DNA from: SHVO01 sp050250575
GTDB taxonomy: Bacteria > Pseudomonadota > Alphaproteobacteria > Rhodospirillales > Rhodospirillaceae
Length of the DNA stretch: 64,000 bases
Assembly: GCA_050250575.1 (NCBI GenBank)
Contig: JBFWOJ010000010.1
Span: 62,001 to 126,000 of the forward strand
Direction: 5' to 3'
A program made the position numbers and the translations under genes. Under the pieces are notes generated by a model. That model did no database searches. It was not told where the DNA came from and saw only the letters and a list, made by a program, of their open reading frames with translations. Of the stretch, positions 8,967-18,586 are shown one piece after another (the first letter of the stretch is position 1; each line of letters opens with the position of its first letter).

Positions 8967-9010
8967 CGCACAATCCGGTGCCGGTCCAGGAGGAAGAAGG
9001 AAGAAAAACC

Positions 9011-11155
<2,145 letters not shown>

Positions 11156-11164
11156 CCGCGCCCC

Positions 11165-11908
11165 GTGCGCAAAGCACTGCCGTTTCCATTCGTGATCGGC
11201 CATCGCGGATCGCCGCGGGCGGCGCCGGAGAATACTCTGGCGTCGTTCCGTCAGGCGGCCCGCGACGGCGCGCGCTGGGTGGAGTTCGACGTTTCGCTCA
11301 CGTCGGACGGACGGGCGGTGATTTTTCACGACGACGATCTCGACCGCACGTCCGACGGCACCGGCCCTTTGGCCGAGACGCCGTTCGACGCCTTGCGCAG
11401 CCTCGACGCGGGCAGCTGGTTCGGACCTGCGTTCCGCGGCGAACCTGTGCCCACGCTCGAGGAGGCGCTGGAGCTTTTTCTGCGGGAGGGCCTCGCTTTC
11501 AATATGGAGATCAAGCCGGACCGCGGCCGCGAGGTGGAAACGGCACAAGTCGCGCTCGCCATCGCGCGCGACTGCTGGCCGGCGAGCGCGCCTCCGCCGT
11601 TGATCTCCAGCTTCTCGCGTGCCTCGGTCGCGACCGCAAAAGAAGTGCAGCCGGGCTGGCCGCGCGACCTGCTGTTCGACCGGCTCACCGATGACTGGAA
11701 CGAGGTGGGGGCGCAGCTGGACCTGGTTTCGTTCGGCGCGAACCATCAGCACCTGACGGCGGAGCAGGTCGCCGCCATGCACGAGCCCGGATATGGCGTC
11801 ATGGCCTACACCGTCAACGACGTCGATCGGGCGAGAACCCTCAAGACCTGGGGTGTCGACGGGATTTTCACCGATATCCCGGCCGAAATGCTCAAGGCCT
11901 TCAAATGA
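11165..11908 (+). CDS. Glycerophosphodiester phosphodiesterase
   Basis: The product should hydrolyse glycerophosphodiesters to glycerol 3-phosphate and an alcohol. The 247-residue TIM-barrel protein has the GDPD signature HRGSPRAAPENTLASF with the catalytic first His, then VEFDV, HDDDLDRT with the second His, and MEIKP. There is no signal peptide, so it is probably cytoplasmic like UgpQ rather than periplasmic like GlpQ. The GTG start lies 9 bases after the pnp stop, and it may be cotranscribed with pnp. Confidence 0.9.
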   Translation: MRKALPFPFVIGHRGSPRAAPENTLASFRQAARDGARWVEFDVSLTSDGRAVIFHDDDLDRTSDGTGPLAETPFDALRSLDAGSWFGPAFRGEPVPTLEEALELFLREGLAFNMEIKPDRGREVETAQVALAIARDCWPASAPPPLISSFSRASVATAKEVQPGWPRDLLFDRLTDDWNEVGAQLDLVSFGANHQHLTAEQVAAMHEPGYGVMAYTVNDVDRARTLKTWGVDGIFTDIPAEMLKAFK

Positions 11909-11984
11909 GTAATGTTGGTTCGCGGCGCCGGGACCCTTATATTCCCGGCGGGAGCGATAGGCTTGTTACAGTGGGATCTTCGCG

Positions 11985-13382
11985 TTGAAAGCACTTAATC
12001 CGATTGTCCTCGGCGGGCAGGAAGTTCTGCCGATCATCGAAGGCGGAAAAGGCATCAGCGTCTCGAACGGCCAGTCGTCGGGCGCTTGGGCTGCCGCCGG
12101 CGGGGTGGGTACGTTCTCAGGTGTGAACGCGGATTCCTTCGACGCCTCGGGAAATCCGATTCCCCAGCTCTATCACGGACGCACCCGCAAAGAGCGCCAC
12201 GAAGAGCTGATCAAGTACGCCATCGAAGGCGGTATCACGCAGGCGCGCATCGCTCATGAGCTGCGCGGTAATCAGGGTCGCCTGCATATCAACATCCTGT
12301 GGGAGATGGGCGGCGCCGAGCGCGTGCTTTGCGGCGTGATGGAAAAATGCCGCGGACTCATTCAGGGCGTCACCTGCGGCGCCGGCATGCCCTACAAGCT
12401 GGCCGAGCTCGCCGCGCACTACGGCATCTACTATTACCCGATCATCTCCTCCGGCCGCGCCTTCCGCGCGCTGTGGAAGCGCGCCTACCACAAGTACGCC
12501 GATCTGCTCGGCGGGGTGGTCTACGAGGACCCCTGGCTGGCCGGCGGACACAATGGACTCTCCAATTCGGAAGATCCCAAGAAGCCCGAAGAGCCGTATC
12601 AGCGGGTTGCCGCTCTGCGCACCGTCATGAACGAGTGCGGCCTCCAGAATACGCCGATCATCATGGCCGGCGGTGTCTGGTGGCTCTCGGAGTGGGAGCA
12701 CTGGCTCGACAATCCTGAAATCGGCCCGATCGCGTTTCAATTCGGGACGCGTCCGCTGCTCACCAAGGAAAGCCCGATCTCCAACGAGTGGAAGCGCCGG
12801 CTCGGAACGCTGCAGCCGGGCGACGTGCATCTGCATCGCTTCAGTCCGACGGGTTTTTACTCGTCAGCCGTCCACAACGGGTTCCTCTCCGAGCTCGAGC
12901 ATCGCAGCGAACGGCAAATCCCGTTTACGGCCGAACCCATGGGCGCCCACGACACGGCGCTCAACATCGGACTGCGCAAGAAGGCCGTGTACGTCACTGG
13001 CCCCGACAAGATGCGCGCACAGGCGTGGATCGATCACGGCTTCACCGAAACGATGAAGACGCCGGACTCGACGCTGATCTTCGTGACCCCCGACAAGGCT
13101 GAGGAAATCCGTGCCGACCAGATCGCCTGCATGGGATGCTTATCGGCCTGCTCGTTTTCTAACTGGTCGCAGAACGACGAGGGTACGACGGGACGGAAGG
13201 CTGATCCGCGCAGCTTCTGCATTCAGAAGACACTGCAGAACATCGCTCACGACGGCACGGTGGAATCGGAGCTCATGTTCGCAGGCCACAACGCGTACCG
13301 TTTCGCGCAAGACCCTTGGTACAACGACGGCTTTGTTCCCACGGTGAAGCAGCTGGTCGAGCGCATCGCGACCGGCTGGTAA
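11985..13382 (+). CDS. Nitronate monooxygenase-like flavoprotein with C-terminal cysteine cluster
   Basis: A 465-residue TIM-barrel protein of the nitronate monooxygenase/FabK (2-nitropropane dioxygenase) superfamily. Supporting segments are the N-terminal GGKGISVSNGQSSGAWAAAGGVG, GVTCGAGMPYKLAELA and the FMN-phosphate-like IIMAGGVWWLSEWEHW followed by IAFQFGTRPLLT. A C-terminal extension carries C382-x2-C385-x3-C389-x22-C412. This resembles the Fe-S cluster spacing of FadH-type flavoproteins, so an iron-sulphur site is possible. The start is TTG at 11985, with no strong ribosome-binding site. The substrate is unknown; ordinary nitronate oxidation is only one possibility. Confidence 0.75.
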   Translation: MKALNPIVLGGQEVLPIIEGGKGISVSNGQSSGAWAAAGGVGTFSGVNADSFDASGNPIPQLYHGRTRKERHEELIKYAIEGGITQARIAHELRGNQGRLHINILWEMGGAERVLCGVMEKCRGLIQGVTCGAGMPYKLAELAAHYGIYYYPIISSGRAFRALWKRAYHKYADLLGGVVYEDPWLAGGHNGLSNSEDPKKPEEPYQRVAALRTVMNECGLQNTPIIMAGGVWWLSEWEHWLDNPEIGPIAFQFGTRPLLTKESPISNEWKRRLGTLQPGDVHLHRFSPTGFYSSAVHNGFLSELEHRSERQIPFTAEPMGAHDTALNIGLRKKAVYVTGPDKMRAQAWIDHGFTETMKTPDSTLIFVTPDKAEEIRADQIACMGCLSACSFSNWSQNDEGTTGRKADPRSFCIQKTLQNIAHDGTVESELMFAGHNAYRFAQDPWYNDGFVPTVKQLVERIATGW

Positions 13383-13387
13383 CCGCG

Positions 13388-13972
13388 CTAGGCCTTCAGC
13401 ACGTTCTTGATCTTGGCGTACTCATGCTCGAGCACGCCGTAGATCACCGTGCTCCACCACTTCCCCCGACCGAAGTGTACATCGCGCAAGAGTCCTTCCC
13501 GCGCCATGCCGGTCTTCTGCATGACGCGGATCGAGCCCTTGTTCTCAGGGCTGCACTGACCGCTGAGGCGATGCAGCTTCAGTTGCGAAAATGCGGCCTC
13601 GAGGATCGCCGCGGTGACTTCGGTGCCATAGCCCTGCTTCCAGAACCGGGGCGCGATGCCGAAGCCGAGCTCACCCTGCCGCTCGGCGGCATTGGTGATC
13701 TTGAGCACCGCTTCGCCGATGATCTCGCCGGTGGTCTTGCTGGTCACCGCCAGGAAATACGCGAGGCGAGGCGTCGTGGCCTGCTCGTTCACGACCCATT
13801 TGATCAGCGTGTCTATTTGTTGCGCCGACGGTGGCTCACTGCGCTGATGTTGCCAATACGCCGGATCGCTTACGTACTGAAAAACCGCCGGCGTATCGGC
13901 GACCGTATAGTCCCGGATGTGCAGGCGACGCGTGACGATCGGCAGGTTGAGGGCGGGAACGGAGGCGGCCAT
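13388..13972 (-). CDS. GNAT-family N-acetyltransferase (RimJ/RimL type)
   Basis: The 194-residue protein shows the RimJ/RimL-like acetyltransferase layout: TRRLHIRDYTVADTPAVF at the N terminus, then IGEAVLKI, GELGFGIAPRFWKQGYGTEV as the acetyl-CoA pyrophosphate-binding motif, and a late LSGQCSPENKGSIRVMQKTGM segment. Such enzymes acetylate protein N termini or small molecules, and the substrate here cannot be told. It is convergent with the flavoprotein gene, with 5 bases between the stop codons, and lies just downstream of panD on the same strand. Confidence 0.85.
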   Translation of the reverse strand: MAASVPALNLPIVTRRLHIRDYTVADTPAVFQYVSDPAYWQHQRSEPPSAQQIDTLIKWVVNEQATTPRLAYFLAVTSKTTGEIIGEAVLKITNAAERQGELGFGIAPRFWKQGYGTEVTAAILEAAFSQLKLHRLSGQCSPENKGSIRVMQKTGMAREGLLRDVHFGRGKWWSTVIYGVLEHEYAKIKNVLKA

Positions 13973-14007
13973 GTGCGACGGAATCGTAGCACGAATCTGC
14001 CTGCGAT

Positions 14008-14457
14008 CTAGCGCGCGAGAACTCTCTTGGCGTCCAACGCGCCGCGCGTCTCGTTAACGATGCGGAAGTCGAAATCGCGGGCGGTACTCTTAAAGACGTC
14101 GTAGTGAAGGACCTGGTCGACTTCGTTGGCAGGCGTAAACGTGAGAATTCTGGGCTTGAGATCGTAAAGCTCTGCGGGCTTCACGTCCGCGGACGCCGCT
14201 ATGATCACTTCGTCGCCCACCTGGCAGGTGCGCGCCGCCGCGCCGTTAAGGATACAGCAACGCGACCCAGGCTCGCCGTAGATGACATACGTCGTGATCC
14301 GTGCACCGGAGTTCTTGTTCCAGATCTCCACGAACTCGCAGGGGTACAAGCCTGCAAGGGCGCCATGCTCGGGATCCAGGGTAATAGAGCCGTGATAGTG
14401 CAAGTCGGCGCCGGTAACCCGGAGACCGTGGAGTTTGGCGCGGATGACTTTGATCAT
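14008..14457 (-). CDS. panD: Aspartate 1-decarboxylase
   Basis: PanD makes beta-alanine from aspartate for pantothenate and coenzyme A. It is a pyruvoyl enzyme that cleaves itself between Gly and Ser. The sequence LHYHGSITLDPE holds that Gly-Ser site (about residues 22-26), with CEFVEIWNKNSGARITTYVI, LNGAAARTCQVGDEVIIAA and the early MIKVIRAKLHGLRVTGADL all matching the family. At 149 residues it is slightly longer than the common 120-130 because of a C-terminal tail. No other pantothenate gene is in the window. Confidence 0.93.
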   Translation of the reverse strand: MIKVIRAKLHGLRVTGADLHYHGSITLDPEHGALAGLYPCEFVEIWNKNSGARITTYVIYGEPGSRCCILNGAAARTCQVGDEVIIAASADVKPAELYDLKPRILTFTPANEVDQVLHYDVFKSTARDFDFRIVNETRGALDAKRVLAR

Positions 14458-14585
14458 CGAGGCTCGCTACGAACGGTGCAAAAGTAAATCGGTGCTCGGG
14501 CGGTTCTATCCCGGGGAACGATGCGGAGGACCGCTTGCTTCAGCATAGCTGCCCCCGTAAAGTCGAATGCCGGGCGGAACATTCG

Positions 14586-15116
14586 ATGAACATCCCAGGC
14601 TTGTCCGACTTACTCGGTTCGACTTCCACGAGCGGCACCGAAATCAACCTCGGGTCCGATCCGCAGGCTGTTCGCTCCAATGTGCGCCCGCCGCCGCAGG
14701 TGGTCACGGCGGCAGTGACCCGTGGCGTCTGCCGCTGGCTTGGCGACATGGGCTTTTCAACCCTGGTCGAGTTCAAGCTCGGCAACGGCCGGCGCGCGGA
14801 TGTGGTCGGACTCAATGAAGCCGGCACGATCCTCATGGTCGAAGTCAAGAGCACGCCGGAAGATTTTCGCGGCGACGCCAAGTGGCTCGAGTACGTGCCT
14901 TACTGCGATGCCTTTTCCTTCGCGGTGCCGCCGCACTTTCCCTGGCAGATCCTTCCCAACGATGTCGGCGTGGTGATGGCCGACGCACATTCCGCGGCCA
15001 TCATGCGGCCGGCGCCGCAACATCCGCTGCATGCGTCGCGGCGCAAGGCTCTCACATTGAGATTTGCGCTTGCCGCCGGGCAGCGGCTGTCGAGCGTCGT
15101 GGATCCGAGGGTTTAG
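14586..15116 (+). CDS. mmcB: MmcB-family DNA repair protein
   Basis: A 176-residue protein of the MmcB (DUF1052) family, a PD-(D/E)XK-like putative nuclease linked to mitomycin-damage resistance in Caulobacter. Visible are FSTLVEFKLGNGRRADVVGL and MVEVKSTPEDFRGDAKW, in which the E-x-K and D-x-x-x motifs fit a nuclease fold, and WLEYVPYCDAFSFAVPP. I choose ATG at 14586; a TTG at 14535 would add 17 residues with no evident homology. In Caulobacter the gene is SOS controlled, but I found no clear LexA box here. It stands alone between panD (divergent) and a convergent lipoprotein gene. Confidence 0.85.
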   Translation: MNIPGLSDLLGSTSTSGTEINLGSDPQAVRSNVRPPPQVVTAAVTRGVCRWLGDMGFSTLVEFKLGNGRRADVVGLNEAGTILMVEVKSTPEDFRGDAKWLEYVPYCDAFSFAVPPHFPWQILPNDVGVVMADAHSAAIMRPAPQHPLHASRRKALTLRFALAAGQRLSSVVDPRV

Positions 15117-15129
15117 GTTTTTGCACCAC

Positions 15130-15147
15130 CGCCCGTTTAATCGGGCG
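15130..15147. other. Hairpin between convergent genes
   Basis: CGCCCG (15130-15135) and CGGGCG (15142-15147) enclose a TTTAAT loop between the ends of the mmcB-like gene and the lipoprotein gene. Neither strand has a T-run after it, so it is at best a weak or rho-assisted terminator. Confidence 0.35.
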
Positions 15148-15183
15148 CGCGCCGACATCCGACGCGAAGCCGCGTATTTCTTG

Positions 15184-15573
15184 TCACCCGCAATAAAGGC
15201 CGATAATGCGATGCCGATCGTCGAGCTCGACGTTAAGCCGTGCCGGGCTGTGTTCTTTGGTCACGATCGCCCGCGGCGGCAGGATGCGATATGGCGGCGT
15301 GAGGTTTTCTTCGCGCAGGAACTGACCGGCGGCCGGGGGATCCGTGCCGCGATTGACGAAGGTCATGCCGAGCGCGGGCACGAGCACATGGCCACGGCAT
15401 TGCACGAGCATCTCCGGAACAACAGGCTGGCGGATCACAGCAGGAGGCGTCTGCGGAACGAGGCCAAGGTTTTCCTTGAAATACGGATAGCCGCGGTTGG
15501 GCCCCTGGGCGCACGCCGAGAGCAGAACGGCCCCGAGCGCGGCAATGGCGATGCGATGTCCGCTGTTCATCAT
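15184..15573 (-). CDS. Lipoprotein resembling peptidase inhibitor I78
   Basis: A 129-residue predicted lipoprotein. The signal peptide is MMNSGHRIAIAALGAVLLSAC, with a lipobox LLSAC, so the mature protein would be anchored by Cys21 in the envelope. The C-terminal half (IVTKEHSPARLNVELDD followed by RIIGLYCG) resembles the I78 inhibitor family pattern, in which a conserved Arg-Leu-Asn-(I/V) and a terminal Cys-Gly are typical. Inhibition of a protease is inference. It lies 25 bases before the 3' end of hldE on the same strand, so hldE may be transcribed into nearby sequence rather than into it. Confidence 0.65.
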   Translation of the reverse strand: MMNSGHRIAIAALGAVLLSACAQGPNRGYPYFKENLGLVPQTPPAVIRQPVVPEMLVQCRGHVLVPALGMTFVNRGTDPPAAGQFLREENLTPPYRILPPRAIVTKEHSPARLNVELDDRHRIIGLYCG

Positions 15574-15597
15574 CCCCCCACGTAATCCAAGTCCACT

Positions 15598-17100
15598 CTA
15601 TAAGCCCGTGCGGGCTCCTTTGAGTGCGGTGATGGTCGCGGTCGTCGAAACCGATGGCACAAGTTCCGCCAGCACCACGCGCCCGCCGTAGCTTTCGACG
15701 AAATCGCCACCGACCACCGCCGCGCGAGTATAGTCCGCGCCTTTGACGAGCACATCAGGCCGCAGGGCTTCGATCAAGGCAAGGGGTGTGTCCTCGCCGA
15801 AGATTGTCACGAGGTCGGCCGAGGCGAGCGATGCCATGACCGCGGCGCGCGCCGCCTCGGCCTGCACCGGCCGGCCTTCTCCTTTGAGGCGTTTCACAGA
15901 GGCATCGCTGTTGAGCGCGACGACAAGGCGGTCACAGCATGCGCGCGCCTGACGCAACAGCGAGACATGCCCCGGATGGAGAAGATCGAAGCAGCCGTTG
16001 GTGAATCCGACCTTGAGACCGGCGCGCCGCCAAGCGGCGATGCGCATGATGGCTTCGGCGCGGTCGACCACTTTCTGATCGACGCTGGCGTGGCCAGCTT
16101 GGCGCAACGCGGCGGTGATGTCCTGCACGCTCGCAACGGCCGTACCGTGACGGCCGACCACAACACCGGCGGCCACATTGGCAAGGCGCATGGCCATCGG
16201 CAGCGGCGCATTGCACGCAAGGCCGAGCGTCAGCGTCGCAGCAACCGTATCGCCGGCCCCGGTGACGTCGGCGATTTCGCGGGTTTCGGCCGGCTGGTGA
16301 TGGACCGCGCCATCCGCGGTCACGAGCGTCATGCCTTCCCCGGACCGGGTCACGAGCACAGCGCCGACGCCGACATCGCGCGCCAAACCGCGGGCGGCGG
16401 TGACAAGGTTCTCGGTGGTATCGACGGGAAGTCCCGTCGCCTCGGCGAGTTCCGACCGGTTCGGCGTGAGCACCGTGGCCCCGGTATAGCGCGCGTAGTC
16501 GGCGCCCTTCGGATCGACAATCACCGGCTTGCGCTGCGCTTTGGCGGCGGTGATGACGGCTTGAGCAATATCGCCGGAAAGGACGCCCTTGCCGTAGTCG
16601 GAAAGGATCACCGCCTCGGCGCGCAGAAGCTCGGAGTTCACCGCGCGCATCACGTCGGCCGCGTCTGCGGCGGCCAAAGGATGCCGGGTTTCGCGGTCGG
16701 CGCGCAGAAGGTGATGCCCGTCGAGGCTGAAAAACCGGTTCTTGATGGTGGTCTCCCGTTGGCGGGAGACGCGCAAATACGGCTCGACCGGCAAGCGGGC
16801 GAGCAGGTTACTCACCTCCTGGCCGGCGCGGTCGTCGCCGATGGCCGCAACGAAAGCGCATGACGCACCGAGCGCCGCGAGGTTGCGCACCACGTTGCCG
16901 GCACCGCCCAGTTCACTGGTCTCGCGGGTAATACGCACCACCGGCACGGGGGCTTCGGGTGAGATGCGCTTTACTTCGCCGTAGATCGACCGGTCCACCA
17001 TCACGTCGCCGACGCACAGCACCCGCCGGCCCTGAAACTTGCCGAGCACGGCCGTCAGGGCCGAGAGATCGTCGAGAGCGGGATCGGAAGCCGTTGTCAT
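15598..17100 (-). CDS. hldE: Bifunctional heptose-7-phosphate kinase / heptose-1-phosphate adenylyltransferase
   Basis: HldE carries out two steps of ADP-heptose synthesis for the lipopolysaccharide inner core. The 500-residue product has an N-terminal PfkB/ribokinase domain with GGAGNVVRNLAALGA and the DVTGAGDTVAATL anion-hole motif near residue 270. A C-terminal nucleotidyltransferase domain carries FTNGCFDLLHPGHVSLL near residue 365 and a KGADYTRAAVVGGDFV segment. Length and domain order match full HldE. The start is ATG at 17100. It is divergent from the EAL-like pair across a 280-base gap. Confidence 0.96.
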   Translation of the reverse strand: MTTASDPALDDLSALTAVLGKFQGRRVLCVGDVMVDRSIYGEVKRISPEAPVPVVRITRETSELGGAGNVVRNLAALGASCAFVAAIGDDRAGQEVSNLLARLPVEPYLRVSRQRETTIKNRFFSLDGHHLLRADRETRHPLAAADAADVMRAVNSELLRAEAVILSDYGKGVLSGDIAQAVITAAKAQRKPVIVDPKGADYARYTGATVLTPNRSELAEATGLPVDTTENLVTAARGLARDVGVGAVLVTRSGEGMTLVTADGAVHHQPAETREIADVTGAGDTVAATLTLGLACNAPLPMAMRLANVAAGVVVGRHGTAVASVQDITAALRQAGHASVDQKVVDRAEAIMRIAAWRRAGLKVGFTNGCFDLLHPGHVSLLRQARACCDRLVVALNSDASVKRLKGEGRPVQAEAARAAVMASLASADLVTIFGEDTPLALIEALRPDVLVKGADYTRAAVVGGDFVESYGGRVVLAELVPSVSTTATITALKGARTGL

Positions 17101-17380
17101 GGATTCGATTCTTAACCGGGGATCAAAAAGAGGCTTCCCAGCCTATCGCGGAGGACCACGCCTATGATAATGGACGCCCCGATGGGAGACGATGGCGCTG
17201 CCGGACGCGCACGCGGCGGCGGCGACGCTTAAAATAATATTTGTTAATCTTTTCCAAATGGTTACCGTTCATCATCGGTCTGAACGGTCTTTAGACTTGA
17301 GCCAGCTGGCCGGCTTTGGACGACTGTGTCCTGGGCGCGCCGGTTGGTAGAAATCTCGCAAAGGTTGTATACCCCGAAAG
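17101..17380. other. Intergenic region between hldE and the EAL-like pair
   Basis: This 280-base divergent gap must hold the promoters for hldE and for the pair at 17381-19834. It has an A/T-rich core (about 17230-17260) and a perfect 8-bp inverted repeat described separately. I could not assign promoter boxes with confidence. Confidence 0.5.
17264..17288. promoter_or_regulatory. Inverted repeat upstream of the EAL-like pair
   Basis: ACCGTTCA (17264-17271) and TGAACGGT (17281-17288) form a perfect 8-bp dyad with a 9-base spacer, 92 bases before the first gene of the pair. Its size and spacing suit a dimeric DNA-binding regulator, or it could form a hairpin in a leader RNA. Confidence 0.4.
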
Positions 17381-18577
17381 ATGGCGAACCAGGGCGCACG
17401 CGGTTATCAGGAAACGCTTCTTGCCGATACGCTCGACCGGATTAGGCGCAATCCGGAAGGGCGCAAGGTGGTGCACCTGCGGCTGTCGCAGCTGATGCCG
17501 CCGAACCGCACGCCGGTGCGAATCAAGATTGTCACCCGCATGTTCCGTACCCTCGAGAGCGGGCGCCAGGTTCAGATTTTCAGCCTGACGAACGACGACC
17601 TCGCGATGATCGTCGGCGCCGGCGCGCAGCGCGACGTCAACAACATCATCCATCGCATCCGCAAACTCTTCGAAGGTGATCCGCTGACGCTCGACGACGA
17701 GAGCGGCAACGACCGTTTCGCCGTCTGGTACGACCTTTCCCTGGACGCAGCCATGGCGATTCAGGTCGCCCACCAGTTGCGCCAGGAAGCACAAAATGCG
17801 CCGCCAAAGACCGTCGCACAGCAATTGCCGACGATCACGCCCGCTGCGCTCGATGAACTCCATAAGAAGCTCGCCTTTCTGAATATCGTCCCCTTCGTGC
17901 GCGATCAGGTCGCGCTTCGGATCGACACTCAGACCAACGATGCAGCAATCGAGTTCTACGAGTTCTTCCTGTCCGTCGGCGATATCCAGCGCAGCATCGC
18001 CCCCAACTGGAATCTTTTCGGCGACCGCGCGCTGTTCCAGGACCTTTCGCGCACGATGGACCTGCGCATGCTCGAGATCGTGCTGCGTGCGCCCCAGGCG
18101 CGCGGCGCGCCCGCCATCAGCCTCAATCTCAATCTCGAGACCATCTTCACGCCTGCCTTCCAGAATTTCCTCGAGCGCGTCGAACAACCGATGAAGGTCA
18201 TCGTCGAGATTCAGGCGATCGACCTCGTCACCAATTACAGCATGTACCTCGATGCGCAAGGCGCGCTCGCGGGGATGGGACATGCGATCCTTATCGACGG
18301 TTTGTCGACTTCTGCGCTGTCCATGATCGATGTTGCGCAGATGAAGCCGGACTACGCCAAAATCATCTGGGCGCCCGAGCTGCTGGATATGATGGACCCG
18401 GCCACCAGCCAGAGCGCTGCTTTCATCGTGCAGAACATCGGAGCGGAAAAGGTCATCCTCTCGCGCTGCGATTCCGCCAGCGCCCTGACGTGGGGAATCA
18501 AGACCGGCATCCGGGTCTTCCAGGGTCACTTCCTGGACGCCTATCGCAAGAAAGCCGCTGTACGGCGGCGGGCGTAG
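17381..18577 (+). CDS. Degenerate GGDEF-EAL-like protein, first of a tandem pair
   Basis: I do not recognise a named family. The 398-residue protein has no signal peptide or membrane segment. By eye, residues 28-100 look like a decayed GGDEF half, with LTNDDL (69-74) where GGDEF would be. Residues 175-390 look like an EAL domain: E194 in YEFF for the EAL Glu, N251, E276 in VIVEI, IDGLST (305-310) for DDFGTG, K327, and QGHF (381-384) for QGYxF. AEGVE is replaced by SRCDS (361-365), and one Asp of the DD pair is gone, so c-di-GMP hydrolysis is unlikely. A binding or scaffold role is inference. It is 9 bases from its paralogue. Confidence 0.6.
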   Translation: MANQGARGYQETLLADTLDRIRRNPEGRKVVHLRLSQLMPPNRTPVRIKIVTRMFRTLESGRQVQIFSLTNDDLAMIVGAGAQRDVNNIIHRIRKLFEGDPLTLDDESGNDRFAVWYDLSLDAAMAIQVAHQLRQEAQNAPPKTVAQQLPTITPAALDELHKKLAFLNIVPFVRDQVALRIDTQTNDAAIEFYEFFLSVGDIQRSIAPNWNLFGDRALFQDLSRTMDLRMLEIVLRAPQARGAPAISLNLNLETIFTPAFQNFLERVEQPMKVIVEIQAIDLVTNYSMYLDAQGALAGMGHAILIDGLSTSALSMIDVAQMKPDYAKIIWAPELLDMMDPATSQSAAFIVQNIGAEKVILSRCDSASALTWGIKTGIRVFQGHFLDAYRKKAAVRRRA

Positions 18578-18586
18578 GAGGCGGAC

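Noticed and set aside
17231..17249. TTAA-N11-TTAA as a CtrA binding site upstream of the GGDEF-EAL-like pair
   Set aside because: CtrA sites use a 7-base spacer. The 11-base spacing does not match.
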